A stretch of 64,000 nt of DNA from Fimbriimonadaceae bacterium (GTDB taxonomy: Bacteria; Armatimonadota; Fimbriimonadia; Fimbriimonadales; Fimbriimonadaceae): the NCBI GenBank assembly GCA_019454145.1, contig CP075366.1:1405564-1469563 (forward strand). The letters are read 5' to 3'. The notes under the pieces are model-generated. The model saw only the letters and a list, made by a program, of their open reading frames with translations, searched no databases and had not been told where the DNA came from. A program made the translations under genes and the position numbers. Shown piece after piece: positions 53,647 through 62,681 of the stretch (its first letter is position 1; the number at the start of each line of letters is the position of its first letter).

Positions 53647-54984
53647 TTAGGCAGCCAGAGTTTGAGATGAGCCAAACACTTCATGCAAAGCCCATACACA
53701 GGCTGGGCAAAACGCAGTGCCTGCATCCGCATCCATAATTGCGAACACCTTTTCCAGAGGCATTGCGTCCCGGTAAGGACGATTTGCTGTCAAAGCGTCA
53801 AAGACATCGCTCACCGTCATCAATCGCACATGCAAACTTAACTGGTCACCGCTCAGCCCTTGCCAATAACCGTGTCCATCCAATCGCTCATGATGAGCCG
53901 ATGCAATCTGCGCAATATCTTCAAAGGAAGTAATTCGGTTCAAAATTTGATACGAATGTTTGGGGTGGCTTTTAATGACAGCGAACTCTTGGTCATCAAG
54001 CTTGCCGGGTTTCTCAAGAATCCCAGACGAAACGGCTAGTTTTCCGATGTCATGCATCAGACCGGCTCGCTTGAGCAGAATCAGTTCTTCTGCTGGTAAT
54101 CCCATATGGCCGCCAAGGGCAACCGCGTACTCTGCAACTCGCGTTGAGTGCTCTGCCGTGAACGCGGACTTCGCATCAATAATCATTGCGAACGCTTCGC
54201 AAATTGCATCAATATCTGTATCCAGTGCTGTCGAATCTAACCACTTTGGCTCGACAGACTTATGATCTAGTTCGAGCAAGCTTCCCCAAAACTCAGTATC
54301 GTTTGCAAACGCTTCACATGCGGTAACCAACTCGGGATCAAACCACTTCCCTTTGCGCTTTCGGAGCATGTCATAAGTTTCATTCACTCCAAAAGCAACT
54401 ACGAAGACTTCCATGGTTTGAGCGATGCAAAGGATTCTTGCCAGTAGCGGAATCTCAGATCCTTTGACGCCAAACGGAGAGCCTTTGCCATCCCAATGTT
54501 CATCTAAACCATGTATTGCAGATGCCACATCATTCGAAAATCCGAGTTTCTTTGCAATAGCCGCACCGCGCGTGCATCGAGCTTGCGTGACTTCGTGCAT
54601 CACTTTGTTAGGTGGACCAATGTTTGCCGCAACTCGGCGCAACTTCGCTCCTAACGTGTTGCCTACCTCCGTAACACTGATCCCGTACTTAATAGATTCA
54701 AGCGGAGAACTCCAATCAACAAATTTAACTCCGCGTTTGACCAGAATTTCATCACCTCCAAACACTTTATGAATCCGAACTGAGTTATTCGAGCAACCAG
54801 AATCCTTCAACAATGCGGCGTAATAAAGGTCTTCATGTTGTTGCTCGGATAACCCTAGCTGATCAGCAATCTTTTGAGCGATTCCGCAACTGCGGATCGA
54901 GTGCCCTTCTGGCTGACCCTCGACTAAGTCGAGCGCCAAGCTGAGCGCAGCGAGAATCCCCGCTTTGGAAGGTTGAATTGCCAT
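53647..54984 (-). CDS. Tandem HD-GYP-like protein (one degenerate, one canonical domain)
   Basis: A 445-residue protein likely to hydrolyse c-di-GMP. The C-terminal half is canonical: H-x3-V with GLMHDIGKLAVSSGILEKPGKL, IKSHPKHSYQIL, ASAHHERLDGHGYW (P of GYP replaced by W), VSDVFDALTANRPYR. The N-terminal half repeats the fold (GHSIRSCGIAQKIADQLGL) but has ALLKDSG in place of LHDIG and DEHWDGKG in place of HHE, so it is probably non-catalytic. The ATG chosen avoids overlap with the divergent hydrolase gene. No receiver domain is attached. Confidence 0.88.
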   Translation of the reverse strand: MAIQPSKAGILAALSLALDLVEGQPEGHSIRSCGIAQKIADQLGLSEQQHEDLYYAALLKDSGCSNNSVRIHKVFGGDEILVKRGVKFVDWSSPLESIKYGISVTEVGNTLGAKLRRVAANIGPPNKVMHEVTQARCTRGAAIAKKLGFSNDVASAIHGLDEHWDGKGSPFGVKGSEIPLLARILCIAQTMEVFVVAFGVNETYDMLRKRKGKWFDPELVTACEAFANDTEFWGSLLELDHKSVEPKWLDSTALDTDIDAICEAFAMIIDAKSAFTAEHSTRVAEYAVALGGHMGLPAEELILLKRAGLMHDIGKLAVSSGILEKPGKLDDQEFAVIKSHPKHSYQILNRITSFEDIAQIASAHHERLDGHGYWQGLSGDQLSLHVRLMTVSDVFDALTANRPYRDAMPLEKVFAIMDADAGTAFCPACVWALHEVFGSSQTLAA

Positions 54985-55074
54985 TAGAATTGATTGTTGG
55001 TACCAAGAGTTAATTTGCTCGAAGAATTCAGGAAATTGTAAGGTTTCTCGGGCCGGATAGATTACGATAGTTTT

Positions 55075-55923
55075 ATGTTCACTGCTTTGCTGGTTGCCGC
55101 CTTGGCTTTTGATCCGCAGCCAATTGTAATGGCTGAGCGATCTATCGGCCCAGCTACGCCGATCACCGGGGGCAAAGTTCACTCCATAACTATTGACGGT
55201 TCAACGGCGACATTATTTATTCCGCACAGTTTTAAGCCGGCAAAGAGCATTGACCTCTGGACGCATTTTCACTCGGCCGATTGGTATGTCATCTCCGAAT
55301 ATCAGCGAACCGAGTTCCACGACCCGCTCCTTGTGTTTAATCTTGGGCAAGGTTCCACTGTCTACGGCAAGCCGTTTACCGAAAAAGGGGTCTTCGCCAA
55401 GTGGATTGCGGAAACCCTCAAGCTTGTTCCAGGCTCGCCGACTGAGGTGAAGGGATTACACCTCACAAGCTTTTCCGCCGGATTTGGCGCGGTGCGTAAT
55501 ATCATCCAAGATGAACCCATTTGCAAGCTTCTGAAAACCGTTATTCTCGGAGATTCATTTTACGGTTCGTTAGAAACTATTGAGCCTGAGCGAAAAGTTT
55601 TGCCTGCTCACGTAGATATCTGGCAGCCGCTTATTGACCAGGCCCTATCAGGAAAAATAACTGTGATTATTACGACATCGCAAATTACTCCTGAAACCTA
55701 TGCGGGAACCTGGGAGGTCTCCAAAGCGATTGTGGAAAAGAATGGAGTTCCTGCTATTAATTTGGATACAACTTCGAAGGCGGCTAACGATCCAACTCAG
55801 CCACTATTAAGGCGTTACGAAAAAGGAAGATTGTTTATTTGGAACTATGCAGGTGAAACTCCCATGGCTCACATGACACATGCTCGAAGGCTAGCCGAAT
55901 GTATAGAGCAATCTAGAAAATAG
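55075..55923 (+). CDS. Secreted alpha/beta-hydrolase-like protein
   Basis: A 282-residue protein with a short signal-like N-terminus (MFTALLVAALAFDPQP). A nucleophile-elbow-like motif HLTSFSAGFGAVRNI, an oxyanion-side element LWTHFHSADW and a late histidine in MAHMTHARRLAE fit the alpha/beta hydrolase fold. The acid residue may be in ILGDSFYGS. No close family is recognised and the substrate is unknown. It is divergent from the HD-GYP gene, 90 bases apart. Confidence 0.65.
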   Translation: MFTALLVAALAFDPQPIVMAERSIGPATPITGGKVHSITIDGSTATLFIPHSFKPAKSIDLWTHFHSADWYVISEYQRTEFHDPLLVFNLGQGSTVYGKPFTEKGVFAKWIAETLKLVPGSPTEVKGLHLTSFSAGFGAVRNIIQDEPICKLLKTVILGDSFYGSLETIEPERKVLPAHVDIWQPLIDQALSGKITVIITTSQITPETYAGTWEVSKAIVEKNGVPAINLDTTSKAANDPTQPLLRRYEKGRLFIWNYAGETPMAHMTHARRLAECIEQSRK

Positions 55924-56062
55924 CAACTAGAACAGGTTTTTTTGCTGGTTCACTTAATTTTTGAACTTTTAACTAATCCCAACAGCACTTACAATTAGCA
56001 ATATGCGCCATACTGCAGTTACTGGCCTATTGCCTCAAACTGGTTTCAAACGGTACCGAAAA

Positions 56063-57886
56063 ATGAACCATCCATTCACAAAAGTCCGACTGGTGGCGAA
56101 ATTTGGGTTAATTGCTTCGGCTCTTGCCTTAATTTCAGCATCATACGCTCAACTTCCAGGAAGTAACAGTGGTCTTGGTGGGAATCTAATCCCCGGATCT
56201 CAAACGACTGATTACGCGCCTGACCACTTTATCGTGGTTTTCAAGCCCGGCACTTCCTCTTCAATCATGCAGTCGTATATGCAAAGATACGGCCTCTCAA
56301 TTGATACGCATCGAACAAGCAAATACTTCACAGTTCTTAAGCTTTCAAATACAGCGATGGAATCTGGTGTTAAACCACAAATGCTTGTCAGTCAGTTTTT
56401 GGCTAACCCAGCAGTTGCCTATGCTGAATTAGACGGTGTTGTCACTCCTGATTTCATTCCCAATGACCCTCAGTTCGGTGGTCAATATCACCATAACAAC
56501 ACCGGACAAGGTGGAGGTACTCCAGATGCGGACATTGACTCTCCCGAAGCTTGGGATGTACTTGGTGCAGCACCAGATGTAATCGTTGCTATCCTAGATG
56601 ACGGCATTGACTGGCAACATGAAGATCTCGCGGCGAGCATTTGGTCCAATACTGATGAAATTGATGCTAACGGAATCGATGATGACGGTAACGGCTTTAT
56701 TGACGACGTCCGAGGTTGGGACTTTGCCGACGGTGACAACGATCCAGATGGCGACGCAGTCAACAGTCACGGAACTCACTGTGCTGGTATAACTGGCGCA
56801 ACCCACAACAACGGCATCGGTGTTTCTGGCTGTGGTTCAAACATCATTATCATGCCGATCCGGTTCTATCCTGGACCTTCATACTTCTCAGATTTTGCAA
56901 ACGCAATCGACTACGCCTGGGAAAATGGAGCAGATGTCATCAGCGCAAGCTATAACATTGATGGCTACAACCAAACCTTCTTGAACGCAGTCAAACGAGC
57001 AGAAACTGCAGACGTTATCTACGTGAACTCCGCTGGCAACAACGGTCAGATGAATCCGCCACGCCAAGCACTGAGAAATCAGGCGACCAACGTGATCTTT
57101 GTTTGTGCAAACGATAACAAGGATAATCTCGCAAGTTTCTCAAACTACGGAACACTGTGCGACGTTTCAGCTCCGGGGGTAAACATTCTCTCCCTGTTCC
57201 CTGATGACGGATACGTTCTTAACTCCGGAACATCAATGTCAACCCCGCTTGCAGCTGGCGTCGTAGCTCAAATCCGAGCGGTGAATCCGGCGTACACAGC
57301 TCGTCAATGCCTTGACGTACTGATCCAAACTTCGGATTCAATACCGCAGTTGGTTTCAAAAGTTCCGGGTGGACGACGCATCAACTTCTTTGCGGCGGTT
57401 GACTCGTCATTTATTCCAGCAACTCTTGACAGCACAGAAATCGTTCTTGGTACTCCATCGGGCGGAAATGACTCAAGCCTATTGGATTCCGATGACAATA
57501 GATTCTTGATTACATCCCAAAACATGGGCACTCAAGGTGATTACGCAGTGTTTAATGCAACATTTGATTCACCTGTCAGTTCCCTCAGAAAGATGCGAAT
57601 CCATGTTGAATCTCATTCCAACATTGATGGTGTCAGCCAGTTTGTTTATATCTACAACTGGACTACTGGCGTGTGGGACAATGCGGGTAACTCCCGGCTA
57701 AAGACAACGGATACAGAAGTTGACTTTGATATTGCTACCAGCAAGTTGCCTCATTACATCAACGGCTCTGGTCAAATTAGAGTCCGCTTAAATGCTTCCC
57801 AAACAGTACGCAGATCATACTTGCGCACGACTGCATTTACGTTCCGTGTTGATGAACTGGGTGTTGGAGTAGCCGAACCCAACTAA
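56063..57886 (+). CDS. Subtilisin-like S8 family peptidase, secreted
   Basis: A 607-residue serine protease. The signal peptide ends SYAQ, an I9-like propeptide follows (DHFIVVFKPGTSSSIM), then the catalytic domain with D179 (AILDDGID), H236 (NSHGTHCAG) and S391 (SGTSMSTP). A calcium-binding-like acidic insert DANGIDDDGNGFIDD lies between D and H. The last 150 residues form a beta-rich C-terminal domain. An in-frame ATG 20 codons upstream would only extend the N-region. A strong terminator follows. It probably feeds on extracellular protein. Confidence 0.94.
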   Translation: MNHPFTKVRLVAKFGLIASALALISASYAQLPGSNSGLGGNLIPGSQTTDYAPDHFIVVFKPGTSSSIMQSYMQRYGLSIDTHRTSKYFTVLKLSNTAMESGVKPQMLVSQFLANPAVAYAELDGVVTPDFIPNDPQFGGQYHHNNTGQGGGTPDADIDSPEAWDVLGAAPDVIVAILDDGIDWQHEDLAASIWSNTDEIDANGIDDDGNGFIDDVRGWDFADGDNDPDGDAVNSHGTHCAGITGATHNNGIGVSGCGSNIIIMPIRFYPGPSYFSDFANAIDYAWENGADVISASYNIDGYNQTFLNAVKRAETADVIYVNSAGNNGQMNPPRQALRNQATNVIFVCANDNKDNLASFSNYGTLCDVSAPGVNILSLFPDDGYVLNSGTSMSTPLAAGVVAQIRAVNPAYTARQCLDVLIQTSDSIPQLVSKVPGGRRINFFAAVDSSFIPATLDSTEIVLGTPSGGNDSSLLDSDDNRFLITSQNMGTQGDYAVFNATFDSPVSSLRKMRIHVESHSNIDGVSQFVYIYNWTTGVWDNAGNSRLKTTDTEVDFDIATSKLPHYINGSGQIRVRLNASQTVRRSYLRTTAFTFRVDELGVGVAEPN

Positions 57887-57895
57887 CTCACCAAA

Positions 57896-57926
57896 AGCCC
57901 GGATGAAAACTCATCCGGGCTTTTTA
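57896..57926 (+). terminator. Rho-independent terminator after the subtilase
   Basis: Stem AGCCCGGATGA / TCATCCGGGCT with loop AAAC, followed by TTTTAAT. Confidence 0.92.
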
Positions 57927-57943
57927 ATATCCATAATCTGTTT

Positions 57944-58504
57944 GTGCATATCGCTAGTCTCTTTCCTCCCCCAGTTATTCGGACTGAAAGAGTTCTCTTG
58001 CGTCAAATCGAATTCAAAGATCTCAACGCTCTCTATGAAATTTTTTCAGACGAAAGAGTTATGGAGTATTGGAGTTCAGTTCCTTACACTTCAATTGAAC
58101 AAGCTGACCAATTAATTTCTCACATTCAAACGGGATACGAGGAAGAGAGTTTTCTCCAGCTTGGAATTGAGCATATTGAAAGCAAGCGTCTGGTCGGAAC
58201 GGCAACTCTTCATGCGATTCAGCAACAGTGTTCAAGAGCAGAGTTGGGTTATGCCCTTCATCCAGCTTTTTGGGGGCAGGGCCTAATGCACGAAGCATTA
58301 ACTGCACTGATCCGCTATGCGTTTGATCAAGCCAATCTGCTGCGCATCGAAGCTGATATCGAGCCTAACAACACTGCCTCGGCAAAAGCATTGGTTCGAT
58401 TAGGCTTCGAAAAGGAAGGATATTTTCCTTCGCGCTGGGTTGTAAACGGAGTAGTCAGCGATTCAGAGATGTATGGCCTAGTCAATGCAAACTTTAAGCT
58501 TTAG
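57944..58504 (+). CDS. GNAT N-acetyltransferase (RimJ/RimL type)
   Basis: A 186-residue acetyl-CoA-dependent transferase. The N-terminus IRTERVLLRQIEFKDLNALYEIFSDERVMEYW, the acetyl-CoA region AELGYALHPAFWGQGLMHEAL and NNTASAKALVRLGFEKEGYF are characteristic. It starts at GTG just after the terminator of the previous gene. The acceptor may be a protein N-terminus or a small molecule; sequence does not tell. It is convergent with the cupin gene. Confidence 0.92.
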   Translation: MHIASLFPPPVIRTERVLLRQIEFKDLNALYEIFSDERVMEYWSSVPYTSIEQADQLISHIQTGYEEESFLQLGIEHIESKRLVGTATLHAIQQQCSRAELGYALHPAFWGQGLMHEALTALIRYAFDQANLLRIEADIEPNNTASAKALVRLGFEKEGYFPSRWVVNGVVSDSEMYGLVNANFKL

Positions 58505-58515
58505 ATCAACAAAAG

Positions 58516-58866
58516 CTAATGACCACGCTGATTGTCAATCCCCATCGCCCCTTTCGGGCTAAGAATATCGAAGATGTGGGTTTCTTCAATTGCAACCACT
58601 CCGTGGGGGTAGTTGGATGGCAAATGGACAACATTTCCACCTTCGACAATCACTTCTCGCCGCTCATCGCCAAGAATCCACTTAACTTTGCCTGAAACGA
58701 TGATGGCAATTTGCTCACTTACATGCTGGTGTACAGCCACTTCACACCCAGGGTGAAGAACCACTATTGCAAGGAGCATTTGTTCGCCCTCAATTGTGTT
58801 TCGATCCAGGAGCGGAATGGGTTGATCGAATTTCGATTGTGACCAGAGAGTTATGGTTGCTTCCAT
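58516..58866 (-). CDS. Single-domain cupin protein
   Basis: A 116-residue cupin. Motif 1 is HPGCEVAVHQHVSEQIAIIVSGKVKWILG with H-x-H and a glutamate; motif 2 is HLPSNYPHGVVAIEETH. These residues can bind a divalent metal. Enzymatic role is unknown; such small cupins often serve as isomerases or sensors. It is divergent from arsR, and the palindrome at the arsR promoter lies 45 bases from its start, so joint control is possible. Confidence 0.85.
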   Translation of the reverse strand: MEATITLWSQSKFDQPIPLLDRNTIEGEQMLLAIVVLHPGCEVAVHQHVSEQIAIIVSGKVKWILGDERREVIVEGGNVVHLPSNYPHGVVAIEETHIFDILSPKGAMGIDNQRGH

Positions 58867-58910
58867 GATGAAACGATACTCTTAAACATCCTTACCGAGT
58901 TTCATTTGCT

Positions 58911-58940
58911 AATATATGTTACTATAAAGTAACATATATT
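58911..58940. promoter_or_regulatory. Perfect palindromic operator at the arsR promoter
   Basis: Inverted repeat AATATATGTTACT-ATAA-AGTAACATATATT: 13-bp arms, 4-bp spacer, ending two bases before the arsR ATG. Length and symmetry fit a winged-helix dimer, so autoregulation by the adjacent ArsR-like protein is likely. Confidence 0.8.
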
Positions 58941-58942
58941 CA

Positions 58943-59260
58943 ATGCATGAGGAAGTTTGGCGGGCTTTGGCTGATCCAACCAGACGTCACCTTCTTGACC
59001 TGTTGAAAGCAGAGCCAAGGAGCACCGGCGAATTGTGTGAAGCCTGCCCCAAGCTGGATAGATGTACGGTGATGAAACACCTCGAAATACTCGTACAGTC
59101 ACATCTGGTGACTGTGGAGCGCCGAGGAAGATCAAGAATCAACCATCTGAATCCATTGCCTCTCCACCAGATTGTGGAGAAATGGGTTTCCGGTCACACC
59201 GCTCAACTTGCATTAACCGCACAGAAAATCAAAACTCTCAGCGAGGAAACCAGTACATGA
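58943..59260 (+). CDS. ArsR-family winged-helix transcriptional regulator
   Basis: A 105-residue repressor: VWRALADPTRRHLLDLLKAEPRSTGELCEACPKLDRCTVMKHLEIL is the helix-turn-helix region, followed by the wing LVTVERRGRSRINHLNP. Three cysteines cluster just before the recognition helix (LCEACP, DRC). The gene overlaps the SRPBCC gene (ATGA), the standard ArsR-AHSA1 pairing. It probably binds the palindrome at its own start, leaving almost no leader for a ribosome site. Confidence 0.94.
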   Translation: MHEEVWRALADPTRRHLLDLLKAEPRSTGELCEACPKLDRCTVMKHLEILVQSHLVTVERRGRSRINHLNPLPLHQIVEKWVSGHTAQLALTAQKIKTLSEETST

Positions 59261-59706
59261 ACTCAACAATCAAGCAAATTGCTATCGAAATTCAAATCAA
59301 TGCCCCAGTTACAAAGGTTTGGGACATAATCCTGAACCACACTTCTGATTGGTGGCCTAACGACTTTCTTTGTCACGAAGGCTCCAAAGAACTTAAAATG
59401 GAGCCGTTTGTTGGTGGGCGAATCTACGAAGAAACCTCAGATGGAAAGTCTTTGCTCTGGGGAACTCTGGTGAACATTCATCCAAACAAAACCTTGGAGT
59501 TTATTGGTCACTCCACGCCACAGTTTGGCGGGCCATCTCTCAACATGGGGCGGTATGAAATCACCCAGGTTGACGAATCTACAACTGCCTTGCAATTCAC
59601 CAATGCGATATTGGGCAACTGCTCGGAAGAAGGAGAGCAAATGGTGACTGAAGGTTGGAACTACTTGCTCAACGCATTCAAGACTTACGCAGAGGCAAAC
59701 GACTAA
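59257..59706 (+). CDS. SRPBCC (AHSA1-like) domain protein
   Basis: A 149-residue START/Bet v1-like protein: IEIQINAPVTKVWDIILNH at the start, GGRIYEETSDGKSLLWGTLVNIHPNKTLEFIGH in the middle and GEQMVTEGWNYLLNAFKTYAE at the end. The fold binds hydrophobic ligands in a deep pocket. It is translationally coupled to arsR and may bind the effector or a toxic compound sensed by the operon. The ligand is unknown. Confidence 0.92.
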   Translation: MNSTIKQIAIEIQINAPVTKVWDIILNHTSDWWPNDFLCHEGSKELKMEPFVGGRIYEETSDGKSLLWGTLVNIHPNKTLEFIGHSTPQFGGPSLNMGRYEITQVDESTTALQFTNAILGNCSEEGEQMVTEGWNYLLNAFKTYAEAND

Positions 59707-59707
59707 C

Positions 59708-61603
59708 CTACTTGACCAATCCAACCTCGCGCTGTACTCTCCGCAGAGAATCTTGTAGGCCTTGTTGGAACACGAACGCCACCTCATCAAAATCGGTCAG
59801 CCAGCGATCATCAATCCCAGATGCTTTCTGGCTGAGAAAAATCTTCTGCTTGCCGTCTCCAAACGCAAGACGATATGCATAAGCGATATCCCCGTTGTGT
59901 AAAACCGCAGTTGGGGAGTTCATGCTAAACGCCCATTCGTTACCCATCATTCGCACCCGCCATCCGTCTCCCAAGCTTGGATCCTCTATCTGCCGGCAAA
60001 CAAATCCAACGGCCTGCGCATCAGGTTTATCCGTGCGGCCTTTGCAATAGATGTTGTAGCCTCCGCTTGGCCCTCTGTCTCGACTTCCATCAAATAGGAT
60101 CACCGGTCGAGATGAAGTTGCTGCGTCCCCTTTCTCGCCTTCCACCCATATTTGGTCGCTGACCTTCCAACCAGATGCTCCATATTTCAAATGAGAAATC
60201 CTCATACGCCCTGGCTTCTTTTCTTGATCAATAACTTCTACGACCGCAAGAACACCTAACTTTTCGTTCCAAACTGCTGCGACTGGTTGCTCGCTGTGGA
60301 GGGCCGGAATCACACGAGTTCGCTTTGGTTCCCACTCCGTGAATGTGATCGCTTTTGATTCGCGGTTCCAGTGCAAAACTTCTACACCATTCGGTGTATT
60401 CACTACGGTTACTTCTCCTGGCTGAGCAATGTATCGCCGCATTTTGCCCGAAACAAACTTATCGTCCTCTCTCTTTAATTCGGTTAGAACTACACCTGCC
60501 TCATCCGGATAAGCAAGTAAAAGTTTTCCATCTCGAAAGATTGCTGATGCCTCCCCCACTGCGGGGAAAATAGCCGACGTCGCGACAACCTCAGTTGATG
60601 TTATCTTTCCGGCTTTAATTATCTGAACCGTAATTTCACCCTGAGTTTCAGAATCAAGACGCCAAATATTTTTGTCGTACTTTTTATCGGCTGGCAATGT
60701 TGGAGTGATGAGGGCCAAATCTTCGCCAAGGGACACTAGGCAAGGTGCCCCCGCAGCCAAATCGAGCGTGCTGTTCGCTCGAAAGTCAGTAGAATATCCG
60801 TCGTTTACATCTGCTCTCACATGGCGTTCGCCAAAGATTCCGTTTCGATTCCAGTCGATTTCACAGGCATCTTCACCATCTGGTCGAACCTTGAAATAGT
60901 AAGGTCGTTTTGTAAGGAACTCCATATCCTTTGCCGGAAATGGAGCCCACTCCCATAAATCAGATTCTTGCATTCGCATTCCGACAAACTTGCCGGTGCT
61001 GTAATGAACCGCTTCGCCGCTATCGTTGAATTGGTAGGAATAGTCGTAGTTCATCAGGCTGGTAAAGAAGGGTGATCCGATCCGTCCATCCTTCGGTTCG
61101 TGATCTAAACCTAACTGATGCCCTAGTTCATGAACGATTGTGTGCCAGCGATTGCTGCTCCCGCACCAATCCGGGCGATTCGTCTGGCCTCCGCCGCCAG
61201 TTCCAACCTCGACCAACACTCCGTGTGCCAGACCCCGCCACTCCTTCGGCATACCGGTTTCGTATAACGATTGATATCCTTTATCATCATCCTTTGCATC
61301 AAGAGCATCAGGAATGATTGGAATTACATGAATTCCTGTGGAACCATCGGCATTCATGTAGGGCAAATCAGCATAAAATTTGATGATCCGATCCACGGTC
61401 GGTTTGAACTTTTCATCGGTGACCCCACTCCGACGCTTAAACACAATAAATAAATCTGGCCGATTCGGCTTACAACCATGAAGCTTTGGATCAATCGGGC
61501 CAAATCCATCTCGTTCCCATGAATCAAGCAGGCCGTCACGATCAAGGTCGGCAGTTTCTTGCCAACGAGTAGTCATCAAGACCAAGGGCACAAATAGATT
61601 CAT
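59708..61603 (-). CDS. Metzincin-like zinc metalloprotease with calcium-loop N-terminus and beta-rich C-terminal region
   Basis: A 631-residue protein. A short signal-like start is followed by a calcium-binding-type loop DLDRDGLLDSWE (as in dockerin or thrombospondin type 3 repeats). The zinc site is H158-E159-L-G-H162-Q-L-G-L-D-H168 with a candidate Met-turn SLMNYDY, as in metzincins. About 400 further residues look like a beta-propeller (repeats such as GKLLLAYPDEAG, PVILFDGSRD, NGDIAYAYRL). No named family is recognised. It is convergent with the SRPBCC gene, one base apart. Confidence 0.72.
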   Translation of the reverse strand: MNLFVPLVLMTTRWQETADLDRDGLLDSWERDGFGPIDPKLHGCKPNRPDLFIVFKRRSGVTDEKFKPTVDRIIKFYADLPYMNADGSTGIHVIPIIPDALDAKDDDKGYQSLYETGMPKEWRGLAHGVLVEVGTGGGGQTNRPDWCGSSNRWHTIVHELGHQLGLDHEPKDGRIGSPFFTSLMNYDYSYQFNDSGEAVHYSTGKFVGMRMQESDLWEWAPFPAKDMEFLTKRPYYFKVRPDGEDACEIDWNRNGIFGERHVRADVNDGYSTDFRANSTLDLAAGAPCLVSLGEDLALITPTLPADKKYDKNIWRLDSETQGEITVQIIKAGKITSTEVVATSAIFPAVGEASAIFRDGKLLLAYPDEAGVVLTELKREDDKFVSGKMRRYIAQPGEVTVVNTPNGVEVLHWNRESKAITFTEWEPKRTRVIPALHSEQPVAAVWNEKLGVLAVVEVIDQEKKPGRMRISHLKYGASGWKVSDQIWVEGEKGDAATSSRPVILFDGSRDRGPSGGYNIYCKGRTDKPDAQAVGFVCRQIEDPSLGDGWRVRMMGNEWAFSMNSPTAVLHNGDIAYAYRLAFGDGKQKIFLSQKASGIDDRWLTDFDEVAFVFQQGLQDSLRRVQREVGLVK

Positions 61604-61748
61604 TATTTGTAGCGTACTCGTTGAGAGACGTAAGTAACATATTCGATTTTCAGTCCACTCATTAAACTATCAGATTCAGTTCAGTGCCAGTTCAATTTCA
61701 TTTCGTAGCTTGAATCATTGAACCAATGGGATCAATGAGGAATTGAAT

Positions 61749-62645
61749 ATGGACACCAACAAATTATTGAAGAACGCGACTGAAGAATTACTGGAAGGCC
61801 GGTTAGAGCGGCGCCGACTACTACAAATGGGACTTAGTGGAGGAGCAGCAATTCTCGGGGGAACTCTGCTCGCGGGATGCGGTGGCTCAGGAAGTTCAAG
61901 CAGTTCCGGCGTGACAGATGCAGATGTTCTCAACTTCGCTTTGAATCTTGAGTATTTGGAGGCAGAATACTATCTGCGCGCAACAACTGGCACTGGTCTT
62001 AGTGGATCTGATGTTGGGGCAAGCCCTGGCGCAGTAAGCGGAGGCTCTGCGGTGCCGTTTTCAACTCCAGCGTTTCAACAATATGCGAATGAAATTGCCG
62101 CCGATGAACTGGCGCATGTCCGATTTTTAAGAGCAGCACTCGGCAGCGCGGCCGTCGATAGACCGGCAATCAATCTCTCTACAAGCTTCGACGCGGCCGC
62201 GCAAGCTGCGGGCATTGGTGCAAGTTTCAACCCATTCGCCGACGAAGTCAGCTTTTTGGTCGGAGCTTTTGTTTTTGAAGATGTTGGAGTCACGGCCTAC
62301 AAAGGCGCGTCCCCTCTCATCTCTAACAAAACTTATCTTGAAGCTGCCGCTGGAATTTTGGGTGTTGAAGCTTATCACGCGGGAATGGTACGAACTGTTC
62401 TGTATTCGATAGGCGGTGCCGCGGTTACTAATGCACAGGCAATTTCCGATCTCCGCGATATGGCGGACGGGCCTGATGATAAAGACCAGGGAATAACTGA
62501 TGGTGCAAATGCAAACATCGTTCCAACCGATGCTAATGGAATCGCATTTAGCCGCTCGACTTCAGAAGTATTGGGCATCGTCTACCTTGGAGGCTCTGGA
62601 TCAGGTGGTTTCTACCCGAACGGCCTCAATGGCAACATAGCGTAA
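61749..62645 (+). CDS. Ferritin-like domain lipoprotein with twin-arginine-like signal
   Basis: About 298 residues. The N-terminus RLERRRLLQMGLSGGAAILGG resembles a Tat signal and runs into a lipobox LLAGC, then a Gly/Ser linker. The ferritin-like (Ferritin_2) domain has LNFALNLEYLEAEYYLRA, IAADELAHVRFLRAAL and GILGVEAYHAGMVRTVLY, providing paired Glu/His metal ligands. The ATG has GAGG upstream; a TTG two codons earlier is possible. Such exported proteins are of unknown function, perhaps oxidative-stress or metal related. Confidence 0.9.
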   Translation: MDTNKLLKNATEELLEGRLERRRLLQMGLSGGAAILGGTLLAGCGGSGSSSSSGVTDADVLNFALNLEYLEAEYYLRATTGTGLSGSDVGASPGAVSGGSAVPFSTPAFQQYANEIAADELAHVRFLRAALGSAAVDRPAINLSTSFDAAAQAAGIGASFNPFADEVSFLVGAFVFEDVGVTAYKGASPLISNKTYLEAAAGILGVEAYHAGMVRTVLYSIGGAAVTNAQAISDLRDMADGPDDKDQGITDGANANIVPTDANGIAFSRSTSEVLGIVYLGGSGSGGFYPNGLNGNIA

Positions 62646-62652
62646 GAGTTAA

Positions 62653-62673
62653 GAAGGGCAGAAACTGCCCTTC
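62653..62673. terminator. Hairpin between convergent genes
   Basis: Perfect 9-bp stem GAAGGGCAG / CTGCCCTTC with loop AAA, between the ferritin-like and antiporter stops. It has no U-tract, so it is only a probable bidirectional terminator. Confidence 0.6.
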
Positions 62674-62681
62674 CTCTCAAT

